A DNA stretch of 64,000 nt from Roseibacillus sp. Its GTDB lineage: Bacteria; Verrucomicrobiota; Verrucomicrobiia; Verrucomicrobiales; Akkermansiaceae. Made by a program: the position numbers and the translations under genes. The DNA lies in contig JAQWTV010000172.1 in the NCBI GenBank assembly GCA_029242545.1, positions 1-64,000 of the forward strand, read 5' to 3'. The notes below the pieces were generated by a model. It was not told the DNA's origin. It saw nothing but the letters and a program-made list of their open reading frames with translations, and ran no database searches. Below, piece after piece: positions 9,117-18,263 of the stretch (position 1 is the stretch's first letter; each line of letters opens with the position of its first letter).

Positions 9117-9130
9117 TTCTCTTTTCTTCC

Positions 9131-10423
9131 CTAGCGCTTTTTTGCTTTCGAGCCGCCACGCGTCCCAAAGAAACTCCGTCCCCGCGCGAGATGACCGGTT
9201 CCTCTGGTGGAGTTGCCTGCAACGGCGTCGTCGCGCTCCCCGGAATCCTTCCTTGCCTGATTCGCTCTCTGCCTCTGGGAGCTGGCACTACCAGTGACGG
9301 GAGCTGATTCCCTCAGGACGACACGCCTCGAACTTTTGGCCTGTCCCGGACTCGAAACTACAGGAATCCGGCTCAGACCTGTGCTCAGCGAAGAAGGAGC
9401 ATCTCCTCGATCCGGGTTGAGGACAGCCCCAGGTCCCGGTGGGGGAAACGGAATGATGATATCAGCAGAAATGAGAGCGCCTCCCTCGTTGATGAGCACT
9501 CCTCCCTCGTCAACCCTCATCATCACAATCCCGCCCAGCTGTTCAGCCTGAAGAAGGCCGCTATTACTGATTCCAGTTTCACCGTTAATCTCCACCATCT
9601 GGCCCGCACGTATTTCCTGGGAGTTGAGAACGTTCCCATTAACGCTACCTGGGAGACGTTCGATACGGACCGAGCCCGCGCTGCCACCCTCAGGCAATAG
9701 TCTGAAACTTTCCCCTCCAAAGATTCTCACCGATCCCGCGGGCGCGAGAATCTCACTTCCTCCGTCATCCCCGCCTCCGATCAGAACCGCAGGTCCGCCC
9801 AGGACCACATCCCCGGAGGTCGCGGAAACCTTCCCCCCAAAAATATTGAGACGACTACCCGGTGCTGCGTTCATGAAATTTGCACCCTCTCCGCCCATAA
9901 GCTGCGCGGAGGCTTGCGCATCGAGGTTCTGGGTTACGATCGTCACAGATCCTGCTTCCACGGCACCAAGAATATTCAGACCCGTATTGGGATGGCTGAT
10001 AATCAGGTTACCATCAGGGAAAGAGAGGCTTCCGCCCAGAACCGCCTCCTGCCTGCCAGTCTGATCGACCTGGTTAAGGACCACCCCGGTAGTATCGGTA
10101 TTACCAAGCCATTCGAAGACCAAGCTACTGGATGGGTCCTGCAACCCCAGATGGTCCCAACGAATAATGCTTCCGGAGGTCAGTTGAATCAATGTCTGGC
10201 CTCCATTGACCTCACTGTAAAAGCAGGAGGCCGCTCCCATAATTAACTCCGGATTGCCCGGGTGCTGCTGATCACACAAGGGCGTTTGACCATTCGCACT
10301 ACCCTGCCATGCCGCTAAAACACCGACAAAGGCAACTAATTTGAGGGATCGGCCTCCTGACCACATTTGAAGCACGGTATCCCAACCGGGAGACACAGGA
10401 AATGATTTCCAAGTTTTTTGCAT
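9131..10423 (-). CDS. Small filamentous haemagglutinin-like (TPS domain) secreted protein
   Basis: Up to 430 residues. The segment GQTLIQLTSGSIIRWDHLGL, then VVLNQVDQ, AVLGGSLSFPDGNLIISHPN and GLNILGAVEAGSVTIVTQNL follow the order of the two-partner-secretion domain of FHA-type exoproteins (SGSIIRW, LNRV, GSL, PNG, LVAST). The rest is Gly-rich beta-helix-like repeats to about residue 330 and a basic, Ser/Arg-rich C-terminal tail. The signal peptide is best with the internal Met at residue 20 (start 10366, RSLKLVAFVGVLAAW); the longer start at 10423 would give an extended N-region; neither has a Shine-Dalgarno site. Far shorter than typical FHA proteins and no TpsB transporter gene is nearby. 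Confidence 0.75.
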   Translation of the reverse strand: MQKTWKSFPVSPGWDTVLQMWSGGRSLKLVAFVGVLAAWQGSANGQTPLCDQQHPGNPELIMGAASCFYSEVNGGQTLIQLTSGSIIRWDHLGLQDPSSSLVFEWLGNTDTTGVVLNQVDQTGRQEAVLGGSLSFPDGNLIISHPNTGLNILGAVEAGSVTIVTQNLDAQASAQLMGGEGANFMNAAPGSRLNIFGGKVSATSGDVVLGGPAVLIGGGDDGGSEILAPAGSVRIFGGESFRLLPEGGSAGSVRIERLPGSVNGNVLNSQEIRAGQMVEINGETGISNSGLLQAEQLGGIVMMRVDEGGVLINEGGALISADIIIPFPPPGPGAVLNPDRGDAPSSLSTGLSRIPVVSSPGQAKSSRRVVLRESAPVTGSASSQRQRANQARKDSGERDDAVAGNSTRGTGHLARGRSFFGTRGGSKAKKR

Positions 10424-10521
10424 TGAATTAAGGAGTCCCAGAGATCCGTAGCAGGGGGAAACGGTCCTTGATTTAGAGAACAGGCACTGTTTCCTAGGGT
10501 CTTCCCTCTGGAAAATTTACT

Positions 10522-11463
10522 ATGAATCGGTCCGGCGAGGTTGATCCTGGGTTCTTCGAGAAACTCTGGCGCGCGACATACCGCAGAGCCCGGAGACCGG
10601 TCGAGGGCGTGCTCGTCGCCGAGGAAGCTGCTGCATCACTCACCACCGAGATCTTCGAAAATCTTCTCGATCGCTACAAATCCTGCCCTCCTGATGCAGA
10701 ATTTTCGGCCGAAGCTATGGAGGGAGCCTACGATCACTCCCGCCACAACGTTTCTTCCGATCGGACCACCCAGGAAAATCCTCAGCTGTGGCACGATCCA
10801 GAGGATACACGCTACGAGCGGAACCTTGATCTCCAGCGCCTGAGGAAGAAGAACGACGGAGGTTTCTCAGACCGTGAGTGGAGCGACCTTGACCCTGTCC
10901 TGCGGCCCTTCGGATTCCATCTGCTCTTGCGCAAGGGACTTGGTAACCAGGACGCGGAGGACGTATACCTCGAAACGTTTGCTGAGCTTGCTCGTGAGCG
11001 GGTCAAGGACGGGAAGGCTCCCATCGAGTCAATAGTTGTCTTCGAAGAGGTGATCCCTCTTTTTTCCAAGATGGTACAATTCCGGGCTATCGACTGGCGC
11101 CGCAGGCAGAGCGCACTAAAAAACCAGCCCAACACCCAGAGTTCGTTCGAGGACCTCACCGAGAGAGAGGATGGTGCCATGCAGTTCGAGGACGAGAGCG
11201 CAGATCCCGGGCGGGCCCTCGGCGCTCTGAGTTTCGAAGAAATTTATCGGCAATGTGGGGAAATTCTGACCGAGTGCCAATGGCACCTGGTGTTTACCGT
11301 CTATGTCTCCCAGAGTGCCACCATGGGGGAACTCTGCGAGGATCCTGAAGTTCTCGGCAAACTGGGACTCGAGCTCTCTCACTCTATTTCCAAAAAGCGC
11401 CGGATTCTCAATGAGGCGCTGGAGGAGGCCCTTGCGAAGCTACAAAAATGCCTGTTAAGTTGA
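10522..11463 (+). CDS. Putative sigma-70-like (ECF-type) sigma factor
   Basis: A 313-residue soluble protein. Residues about 140-200 resemble sigma region 2: GNQDAEDVYLETFAELARE (compare the DAEDVxQETF signature) and FSKMVQFRAIDWRRRQSA, equivalent to the region 2.3-2.4 helix. The C-terminal portion (SFEEIYRQCGEILTECQWHL onward, ending SISKKRRILNEALEEALAKL) looks like a divergent region 4 helix-turn-helix. A long N-terminal extension of about 130 residues is unlike classical ECF factors. The next gene, 40 bp downstream, encodes a one-TM protein resembling an anti-sigma factor. Divergent from the FHA-like gene with a 98-bp gap that could hold the promoters of both. Assignment is by weak similarity. 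Confidence 0.6.
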   Translation: MNRSGEVDPGFFEKLWRATYRRARRPVEGVLVAEEAAASLTTEIFENLLDRYKSCPPDAEFSAEAMEGAYDHSRHNVSSDRTTQENPQLWHDPEDTRYERNLDLQRLRKKNDGGFSDREWSDLDPVLRPFGFHLLLRKGLGNQDAEDVYLETFAELARERVKDGKAPIESIVVFEEVIPLFSKMVQFRAIDWRRRQSALKNQPNTQSSFEDLTEREDGAMQFEDESADPGRALGALSFEEIYRQCGEILTECQWHLVFTVYVSQSATMGELCEDPEVLGKLGLELSHSISKKRRILNEALEEALAKLQKCLLS

Positions 11464-11503
11464 AAATGATTGGAATTGATTACGGTAGAGGGGGCAAAGG
11501 AAG

Positions 11504-12121
11504 ATGAAATCTGAACCCTCTGACCAGTATGAAGAGCTCAAAGCATTGCTCTCAAAAAGCTTCAGCGCTGAAGAAGGCGAGGATATCCCGCCCATCCCTG
11601 ATCAAATTCGAGATCGTATCCAGGACCAATACGGCAGAAAAAGCTCAGCTGGCGGTGTATCTTCCTCAACCCGCGATGAATCGCTGATCGCGAGAATTTC
11701 GCGCCTTTTCGCTCAGCCCCAATTCAGCGGTGCAATAGCTGCCTTTGCGCTCATCGCCGTGGCCGCCTTTCTCCTGATACCTGATCGCAACGACCCGACT
11801 GGCGGGGGAATGCGAGGCAAACAAATAGCGAGCCCTGACTACCCCACCACATCCGTCGTCCTTTACAGACTGGCGCCTGACAAAGCGGAGGCCATTAAAA
11901 GCGTTCTCGACCCGAAGGTTGCTGTCGTGAGTGAAAACATCAGCGGTGAACCTGCCGCCGAGGGAATCACGATCATTATTAACGGGCAGGAAGGCACCAT
12001 TGAGGGCTACTCCAGCCCCACCTCGGAGGCGATAAAAGCCCCGCTTTCTTCCGATGAGTTTGAGGTAGGGAAAATCATCAGTGAGATGGCCAGGAAGTTG
12101 AGAGACCGCATGGCCCCCTGA
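11504..12121 (+). CDS. Single-TM protein, possible anti-sigma factor
   Basis: 205 residues with a good Shine-Dalgarno site (AAAGGAAG) just before ATG 11504. The N-terminal 70 residues are hydrophilic and cytoplasmic in the predicted topology, followed by one membrane helix at about 76-92 (AIAAFALIAVAAFLLI) and a periplasmic domain of about 110 residues. That layout, immediately behind a sigma-factor-like gene, is the layout of membrane anti-sigma factors. No HxxxCxxC zinc motif is present, so it is not a classical ZAS protein, and I recognise no named domain in the C-terminal part. Confidence 0.55.
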   Translation: MKSEPSDQYEELKALLSKSFSAEEGEDIPPIPDQIRDRIQDQYGRKSSAGGVSSSTRDESLIARISRLFAQPQFSGAIAAFALIAVAAFLLIPDRNDPTGGGMRGKQIASPDYPTTSVVLYRLAPDKAEAIKSVLDPKVAVVSENISGEPAAEGITIIINGQEGTIEGYSSPTSEAIKAPLSSDEFEVGKIISEMARKLRDRMAP

Positions 12122-12215
12122 GTCAGGCGCTCAGCCTGCCTGTTCGACATCCAAATAGAAGCCGGTGGCCGGTAAGCGGGCTGGAGCCTAACAGGGCCCT
12201 GAGCATTGATACCCG

Positions 12216-14897
12216 TTATGACTCGGAGAGAAACCCTCGCTCGTCCACGGACCAGCCCGGCAATACCACTTTCTGAGACAGCATCTTTCCGCTTAATTCA
12301 ACACCCTCCTCGGTCCCATGGGTTATGAAACCGGGCAGCATACGCCCGTATGACTTTTCCATCCAGCCCGGATGGGCCTTGTCCCCCTTATGGATGATTG
12401 GATCGGCCGGCATGGAAAAACTTAGCACACGACCCGCTAACTCATGGGCCACGAAGATCGCCTTACCCGCGTCACTTGGATTCTGCGGCCCTTCCCCGAA
12501 CAGGTAGAGCGTAAGCGGAACCCCTGCAGCGCCAGAAATACGGTGAACCTCACGCATCCGAGCCGTTCCAACAAGATCACGCAGAATGATCTTCTCCTTG
12601 GAAAGAAGCCCCAGTTCGGATGCCCCGTCGTTTGGACCAAGGACCACGGCCTCGGTCCCTGTGATGGCCGGTAGCAACAGACCCCAGACCCGCCTTGCGG
12701 CCAATGGCGCCGATGAATCAAGCGTTACTACGGCCTTACCATCGCCCAGGTTGTAGGGATCTGCCAGCTGATGCGCATTGATTAACAATTCCATCCACTC
12801 TTTCTCACTCAATCCGTCCAGATCTTGCCAATCCTCAAGCCACAGCTGGGCACCTGGATGTCCCTGTGCCAGATCCGCGCAATCTCCTCCTGCGCTGAGA
12901 AGGATTTCCACGTCCCTCCAGCTGCAGCTGCAAACCTGCCCCTCATTGACCCAGCGCAGGGCCCGCCCCCCGGTTTTACTCCGCTGTATGAGCAACTCCC
13001 TTGCCGTTCGTGCAGACTCACGACGCTTACAGTAAACTTCCCCAGCCAGACCGTTGAGGTCCCGCCTGACATCCCCCGCCCGGTAGTCTCGGGCAGCCCA
13101 CGCTTCACCAAAGGCGACTCGCACACCAAAAGGAATCGCCCTCGGGATCTTCCAGAAATATTTCCCCCGCTCGGCCGAGAAAATCGATTTCCATAAACCG
13201 TCGAGGTAGACCGGCTGAACAAGGCAGTTTGCCTTCCGGGCAATCAGCTCCATCCCTCGCTTGAATTCCCCCATGAACCCGCTGCGTGACAGTTCTCCCT
13301 CCGGGAAGATGCAGACCACGTTACCCTCTTCTACCGCCGCCGCCGCGACTTGGATAGCATCCTTGGCCCGTTTACTAGAGATCGGAACTGTGTCAAAGAG
13401 CCTGGCAATCCTCCCCACCACGGGCTTTTCAAAATAGTCGCTGACCATCAGAAATCGCACCGGCCGTGGGCTGGCGGCAGTGAGAATCAAGGCATCAAGA
13501 TAGCTCACATGATTCGGCGTCAGGAGAACACCCCCTTTTTCAGGCATCCTTTCAGGATGAATAGTCTCGATCCGGTAGAAGGCCCGCAAGGCGCTGAAGG
13601 CGAGCATCTTCACAAAAGCCCGCGGAAGCAGCCGCATCACATAAAAGGTCACTCCGACCGAAATTACCGCGGCAAAGAGAAACTGGACTTTGGGTGTCAG
13701 CCCAATTTTGACCAGCACAGCTTGCAAAATCACTGCTCCGGCCATGGCGAGGCAGTTCAGCAGCGCGGAACCCGCCAGGATATTTCCTCTTTGCTTCGGG
13801 TCGCATTCATCCTGTAAAAAAGCGTTGATTGGAACAAAGAAGAAGGCTGCTCCAAATCCGGTTCCAGCGAGCGCCAGATAAAACGAAGCCGATTCCGGGA
13901 CGGTAAACGCCACCGCAACACTTGCACCCATCATGATGATCCCGCCCAGCGGGTTGAGCCCCAGTTCGATGTGTCGTTTATTGATCATGGCCCCCAAGAT
14001 ACTGCCCAATGCGATTCCTCCTCCCGCCGCACACATCATCCACGACTGTGAGGTGGCAAAGTAAGAATCTCCGTCATAAAGATCCTTGGAAATTTGCACC
14101 GAGACCATTTGCACGAAGGCGCCAAATGCCCAGAAATAGGCAATGCCAAGTGCTGTGAGCCGAAGCGGCCTCGTCTTCAGGAGCTGTCCGAGTTGCCCAA
14201 AGTGAGAAATCAGCAGCCTTTTCGTGAAAGGGCGTTTGGTCTGTGACGGGATCACTTGGATCGAATACGCCATAACCAGAGTCACTACCGCTCCAATACT
14301 AATCACAATGACTGGAAGGAACCCTGCTTGCCAACCGTCGCCCAGACGCGCCTCCCGATCCCCATACCATAACCCAATTACGATCTGACCCGTCAGGATC
14401 GCAACAATGGTGAACATCTGCATGATCCCACTCGCAAATCCCAGACGAGCAGACCCCACCAGGTCTTTAATAATTCCGCTTTTGGCCGGACTCAGGATCG
14501 TGGACTGCACCGCAAGAAAAAAGAAACAGGCTACCGCGAGCGCAAAGAACTCCATCTTGAAGCAATAAAAAACGACCGCAAAAACTGCCAATTGTATCCA
14601 GGAAGCGAGGCGGATGATCCTAGTCTTGGAAAAGGTATCGGAGGCCCATCCCGCTATCGGCCCAAAGAGGATGAACGGCAAAAGGATCAGCAGGCCGAGA
14701 ATGTGAGGCAGGTAATCTCCCCATCCAGCTCCGGCAGCCAACCAGATTCCCATTGGTAACAGCGTAAACTGCAGAGCCTTGTCATTGAATGCATTCTGGG
14801 CCTGCAGGCCCATCAGGCTCCAGAAGGATCGCCAGCTACGACGGTCCGGCCCTGGGCTGTCCGGGTCTTGCTTTTCATGCTGTTCAGAAGGTGACAC
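12216..14897 (-). CDS. MFS transporter-acyltransferase fusion (Aas/LplT-PlsC-like)
   Basis: 893 residues, GTG start. Residues about 25-430 form a 12-TM major-facilitator domain like the lysophospholipid flippase LplT. Residues about 440-620 are a PlsC acyltransferase with NHVSYLD (the H-x4-D motif, His about 463) and FPEGELSRSG. This pairing acylates lysophospholipids, typically 2-acyl-glycerophosphoethanolamine, after inward flipping. In full Aas-type proteins a third, AMP-binding acyl-ACP synthetase domain follows. Here only about 270 residues remain; they keep scattered echoes (ALRWVNEGQVCSCSWRD, VTLDSSAPLAARRVWGLLLP, PGWSVDERGFL) but lack the P-loop-like SGTTGxPKG motif, so that domain is probably inactive or repurposed. 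Confidence 0.85.
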   Translation of the reverse strand: MSPSEQHEKQDPDSPGPDRRSWRSFWSLMGLQAQNAFNDKALQFTLLPMGIWLAAGAGWGDYLPHILGLLILLPFILFGPIAGWASDTFSKTRIIRLASWIQLAVFAVVFYCFKMEFFALAVACFFFLAVQSTILSPAKSGIIKDLVGSARLGFASGIMQMFTIVAILTGQIVIGLWYGDREARLGDGWQAGFLPVIVISIGAVVTLVMAYSIQVIPSQTKRPFTKRLLISHFGQLGQLLKTRPLRLTALGIAYFWAFGAFVQMVSVQISKDLYDGDSYFATSQSWMMCAAGGGIALGSILGAMINKRHIELGLNPLGGIIMMGASVAVAFTVPESASFYLALAGTGFGAAFFFVPINAFLQDECDPKQRGNILAGSALLNCLAMAGAVILQAVLVKIGLTPKVQFLFAAVISVGVTFYVMRLLPRAFVKMLAFSALRAFYRIETIHPERMPEKGGVLLTPNHVSYLDALILTAASPRPVRFLMVSDYFEKPVVGRIARLFDTVPISSKRAKDAIQVAAAAVEEGNVVCIFPEGELSRSGFMGEFKRGMELIARKANCLVQPVYLDGLWKSIFSAERGKYFWKIPRAIPFGVRVAFGEAWAARDYRAGDVRRDLNGLAGEVYCKRRESARTARELLIQRSKTGGRALRWVNEGQVCSCSWRDVEILLSAGGDCADLAQGHPGAQLWLEDWQDLDGLSEKEWMELLINAHQLADPYNLGDGKAVVTLDSSAPLAARRVWGLLLPAITGTEAVVLGPNDGASELGLLSKEKIILRDLVGTARMREVHRISGAAGVPLTLYLFGEGPQNPSDAGKAIFVAHELAGRVLSFSMPADPIIHKGDKAHPGWMEKSYGRMLPGFITHGTEEGVELSGKMLSQKVVLPGWSVDERGFLSES

Positions 14898-14986
14898 TTC
14901 TCGGAAGTCTAACGCACAAGGCCTCTCACTGGAAATCGATTCTCAAGCCCAGAAGATTGATAGGACTGATAGTTAACTCAAATTGC

Positions 14987-16036
14987 TTATCCTTCCACTC
15001 CTGGAGATCCGGTCTCGGCTTGGATCGTGCTACCAGGCAAAGGAGGGGGCTCGTTCTCAGCTCGACCACGCTCGGCTCCCGGAATTGATGCCAAGGGAGC
15101 TTCGACCCACTTGGGAGCCTTGGGACTGCGGTCGGCAAACCATCCCACCAGCCCCATTCCAATCAAAGCCACTCCTCCCGCAAAACCTAATGTCATCGGC
15201 GTTGCCATCAGGACGACGAAAGGTGTCAGCAGGAGAACCCCGAGAATCATCCAGCTCGGCTTGAGCTCATAATGGTGCACCACAAGCCGGATTCGTGAAC
15301 GAGCCAGAGCCAGACCGAGCATGATGTAGCAAAAGGCCACGGAAAGCCCATTGAGGTTAAACACCCATCCCGCTCGTTTGGTCTGCAGCGCCGCTCCAAT
15401 CTCTACAACATACAGGGACACCAACATGGACCCTGTAAAGAGGAGCAAAATAATAATACGCAGTGAGATTCTTTTGAAGGAGGACGCCCCGATTGCCCCT
15501 GCAGACATCATTGCGGAGAAAAGCACAACGGTAAAAGCCATGATCACGTTGCGCCACACATCAATACCTCCAATAAGATAACGAACGATCAGATAGGGTA
15601 ATAGTGAAGAGGCTGTGAGAAGACAAAGGCCCCATAGCGCAAGGAACTTTCCACGCACCACCTTCCAGCGTGAGAGAGGCGTCATGAGCAGAAGCTCGTG
15701 ATTGCCATCCTCAAGCTCCTGCCCCATGAGTGCGAGCCCGCCAAGAGGCATGAGCAGGAGACACACTGCTCCAGCCACCACCCAGAAGACTCCTGAGAAC
15801 ATCTCTCCGGGTAAAAAGAGAAAGAGATTAAGCAGCCCGGCATACTCCGTGAAAGTCTCCACTTCCTTCATTTGGAATTCGGCCGCCATCGCGACAATCG
15901 CGAGCAGGTGAATTCCAATAAAGGGGTAGATAAAAATTCCCCGACGAAGCCCTTGCCGCAATTCTTTCACGGTCATGGGCCCAAGCCGCTCCGGCAAATC
16001 CCGGGACTTGAACAAAGTCTCAGCCGATTCAGGCAC
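14987..16036 (-). CDS. ABC-2-type integral membrane protein (permease)
   Basis: 349 residues with a GTG start preceded by GAGGAAGC. The cytoplasmic N-terminus contains GPMTVKELRQGLRRGIFIYP, typical of permease subunits of ABC-2 exporters, and about eight hydrophobic helices follow, with QELEDGNHELLLMTPLSRWKVVRGKF between helices, the hallmark segment of this family. The C-terminus is a hydrophilic, Pro-rich tail (ENEPPPLPG). The partner ATPase gene is not in the window; downstream is the acyltransferase fusion, 89 bp away. Substrate unknown. Confidence 0.8.
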   Translation of the reverse strand: MPESAETLFKSRDLPERLGPMTVKELRQGLRRGIFIYPFIGIHLLAIVAMAAEFQMKEVETFTEYAGLLNLFLFLPGEMFSGVFWVVAGAVCLLLMPLGGLALMGQELEDGNHELLLMTPLSRWKVVRGKFLALWGLCLLTASSLLPYLIVRYLIGGIDVWRNVIMAFTVVLFSAMMSAGAIGASSFKRISLRIIILLLFTGSMLVSLYVVEIGAALQTKRAGWVFNLNGLSVAFCYIMLGLALARSRIRLVVHHYELKPSWMILGVLLLTPFVVLMATPMTLGFAGGVALIGMGLVGWFADRSPKAPKWVEAPLASIPGAERGRAENEPPPLPGSTIQAETGSPGVEG

Positions 16037-16140
16037 GCTTCCTCATAAATCCGATACCTCAGTGGTGCAATACGGATCTGAAATTCGACCCGAGTACCCC
16101 CCCGACCTGGAGCGCAACCAGCCCCTCACAGACTCGCAGA

Positions 16141-16556
16141 CAGTCCACTCCCCTGTAAGCCGGATTCTGTCTCCCGTGTCGGGCCTTTGGCCGACATAGG
16201 ATGGCAATCATTTCTCTTCCGCCCGCGTTACCTTGGACGGATCCTGCCGAAGCAGGATGCGACTATTACCCGGGGATACTGCGGGCGGGTAACCCTTCCC
16301 CTGTTCTGTCTTGCACCACGCGGGGTTTGCCATGCCTCCTTGGTTACCCTTGGAGCGGTGGGCTCTTACCCCACCTTTTCACCCTTACTCCTTGCCGAGG
16401 CAAGAAGCGGTATTTTTTCTGCTGCACTTTCCGTCCAACCCGGCTTTCGCCGAACTGGCCCTCGCTTTCACAAGGCGCGCCACCCTGTAGTGTCCGGACT
16501 TTCCTCGAGGCTTTTATCAAAACAAAAACCCCGCGATTACCCGGGAAGTGGACCAA
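16141..16556 (-). ncRNA. rnpB: RNase P RNA, bacterial type A
   Basis: Catalytic RNA that matures tRNA 5' ends. Read on the minus strand the 5' region contains the invariant GAGGAAAGTCCGGAC (CR-I, about 16508-16490), the middle has a GGTAAGAGCCCACCGC segment (CR-IV-like, about 16371-16356) and the 3' end has GACAGAATCCGGCTTACAG (CR-V, near 16171-16153). Terminal complementarity (GTCCACTTCCC at the 5' end with GGGGAGTGGAC at the 3' end) forms helix P1 and sets the approximate ends. All ORFs across this interval in several frames are shadows. Confidence 0.95.
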
Positions 16557-16707
16557 TACCGTAAAACGCGCTCACCAGAGACTGGAAGCCTAAAGTGAAA
16601 AAGAAACTCAGCGTAGATAGAAATCTCGCTTCCATATCATTTCCGGAACTGGCAATCCGGAAGGAGACCCATCATTCTCCCGCCTCGTGAGGACTTACTA
16701 TCTCCAA

Positions 16708-17193
16708 ATGAACTCACCGGACGCTCTCGTCCCTTTCACCCCGAGAGCGGGGCTATGCTTACGCATCATTGCACCCCCCGATGGAGCCGTGAACCAACGC
16801 TTTTACAAAGAAGTCGGCCAAGCTTGGAACTGGACTGCTTGTGCGGCGTGGAGCACGCAACAATGGACCGAATATCTCAACTCCAACGAGGTAACGACCG
16901 TGGTGCTGGTGCTCAATGACCGTGACATCGGCTACGGAGAATTGATCAATCGCGACGGAGACGTGGAAATCCTGAGTTTCGGCCTTCTCGCTTCCAGTAT
17001 CGGCAAAGGGCTGGGTGGCCCATCTCTCGAACTGATAGCACGTTACTCCTGGACAATTGGAGCCGTGCATCACGTCTGGCTGCACACCTGCGACCACGAT
17101 CACCCGAGGGCTCTACCTAATTATCAGCGATGCGGTTTTGAGCTCTATGATACGAAGGAAGACTCCGTCCCGGAGACCAGACCAGGAGCCTGA
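16708..17193 (+). CDS. GNAT family N-acetyltransferase
   Basis: 161 residues from ATG 16708 (an upstream in-frame GTG at 16687 would add seven). It carries the GNAT fold: LRIIAPPDG start strand, VLVLNDRDIGYGEL strands, the acetyl-CoA pyrophosphate loop FGLLASSIGKGLGGPSLELI (residue pattern like Q/RxxGxG) and the terminal segment DHPRALPNYQRCGFELY, in which the Asn/Tyr pair is family typical. The acceptor cannot be predicted. Divergent from RNase P RNA and convergent with the lipoprotein gene. Confidence 0.85.
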   Translation: MNSPDALVPFTPRAGLCLRIIAPPDGAVNQRFYKEVGQAWNWTACAAWSTQQWTEYLNSNEVTTVVLVLNDRDIGYGELINRDGDVEILSFGLLASSIGKGLGGPSLELIARYSWTIGAVHHVWLHTCDHDHPRALPNYQRCGFELYDTKEDSVPETRPGA

Positions 17194-17272
17194 TCTCCTG
17201 ATCCTGTTGTGTTAGAAGGACTTGGATCTGTGGCCTGTCAGAAATGTTCAGAGTTGAGCTTTATGCCTCTCC

Positions 17273-18160
17273 CTAGCGTGCCCGACGCAGGGGAGATTCC
17301 GCAAAAGGAGTGGCCGAAAACCGATGATGCCCATCGGCGGCTCGCCCACTCCACGGATCAATTCCCCTCTCGGTAAATACCGCAATCCCTACTACCCCGA
17401 TGTTTCGCGTCTGGCCGTGTTTGAGATGGGAGTAGGATCCTCCCACCGGAGAAAACATGAAGGACGCCACCTCTTCTTCACTGGATCGCCATCCCCTGAT
17501 TTCAATGATCTGTTCCGGAGACAGAATGTAGCCGCGCTTGCGCAAGCTGGCGGGTTTTCCATCAACTACGTCGAGCCCGTCTACACTCACAACAACTTCC
17601 AGGCGGGAGCGGGAATTGTTCTTCACTGAAATGGAATATTTCGCGTTCCGGCGCCCAACCACATAGCGCCTTCCTTTCGAATGATAGCTCCGGAGGATTC
17701 CAAACCCGCTGCGCATGCCCCATTCTACCAATCCGTTAGCGGCTCGCTTTCGTCCGGTCGAAGTGTAGTAGTCACGCCCGGTCATCTCATCGACCCCCCC
17801 TTTGTCATTATAGAAAACGCTGGAGATGCCCCCGTGTGGAGTATCGTTAGATCGCCGAAAACTGGAGTAGGTCATGCGCGAGGGGAGAGATGGACCCCAC
17901 GAGGTCGCATACCCTGGCCGCGGGCTTGGCTTGCGAAAATATTCCGGGGAAGCGGCAAGAGCATTATCCCCTGGAGAGTCCAAAGAGCGCGGACTCGACG
18001 AGTCCCTGATTGGCAAATTGCGGGAAATCTCGCCTGAAACGGCTCCCGAGGGCATCGGATCAATATTAACACAGCTGTTCAAAAGGATCAGCCATCCCAC
18101 CCCCAGGCCCACGAGGAGAACCCTCAAACCGTTCCGTAAACCGGACTCTTTCACCTTCAT
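17273..18160 (-). CDS. Lipoprotein of unknown function
   Basis: 295 residues with a type II signal peptide: LRVLLVGLGVGWLILLNSC puts the lipobox cysteine at residue 30 (LNSC). Low-complexity Ser/Pro/Arg-rich region from 35 to 160, then a compact domain (about 165-260) reading YSISVKNNSRSRLEVVVSVD, GLDVVDGKPASLRKRGYIL, EIRGWRSSEEEVASFMFSP, which I recognise as a conserved bacterial lipoprotein/surface domain whose role I cannot name. The C-terminal tail is Arg-rich. Divergent from the BlaI/M56 pair with a strong dyad in between. Confidence 0.65.
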   Translation of the reverse strand: MKVKESGLRNGLRVLLVGLGVGWLILLNSCVNIDPMPSGAVSGEISRNLPIRDSSSPRSLDSPGDNALAASPEYFRKPSPRPGYATSWGPSLPSRMTYSSFRRSNDTPHGGISSVFYNDKGGVDEMTGRDYYTSTGRKRAANGLVEWGMRSGFGILRSYHSKGRRYVVGRRNAKYSISVKNNSRSRLEVVVSVDGLDVVDGKPASLRKRGYILSPEQIIEIRGWRSSEEEVASFMFSPVGGSYSHLKHGQTRNIGVVGIAVFTERGIDPWSGRAADGHHRFSATPFAESPLRRAR

Positions 18161-18168
18161 CTATGCTA

Positions 18169-18216
18169 GAAAAGCAGCAATTGAGGGTGGCCGTCAATTA
18201 TTTTATGCTGCTTTTC
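18169..18216. promoter_or_regulatory. Large nested inverted repeat between divergent genes
   Basis: Perfect 11-bp arms GAAAAGCAGCA (18169-18179) and TGCTGCTTTTC (18206-18216) enclose a second dyad AATTGA (18179-18184) / TCAATT (18194-18199). It lies in the 103-bp gap between the lipoprotein (minus) and the BlaI-type repressor (plus), 48 bp before the latter. Likely a shared operator or 5' structure; the classical BlaI TACA/TGTA half-sites are not evident. Confidence 0.45.
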
Positions 18217-18263
18217 CAACATTAGCTATTGCAGGTTTTATAGCACTCCTCTAGGGTCATTCC

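Larger units (their letters stand above)
8747..9130. other. 384-bp intergenic region between NIPSNAP and FHA-like genes
   Basis: No credible ORF on either strand: the short frames here lack start sites, signal peptides or family resemblance. The region should contain the promoter of the NIPSNAP gene (left side, minus strand) and the 3' end signals of the FHA-like gene (right side). It holds a strong dyad at 8896-8911 and a 10-bp stem with a TTCG loop at 9093-9116, both listed separately. Base composition of the left half is more AT-rich than neighbouring genes, as expected for a promoter. Confidence 0.6.

Noticed and set aside
16187-16593. Three overlapping ORFs on both strands near 16.3 kb
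   Set aside because: They lie in RNase P RNA, whose conserved elements explain the sequence.
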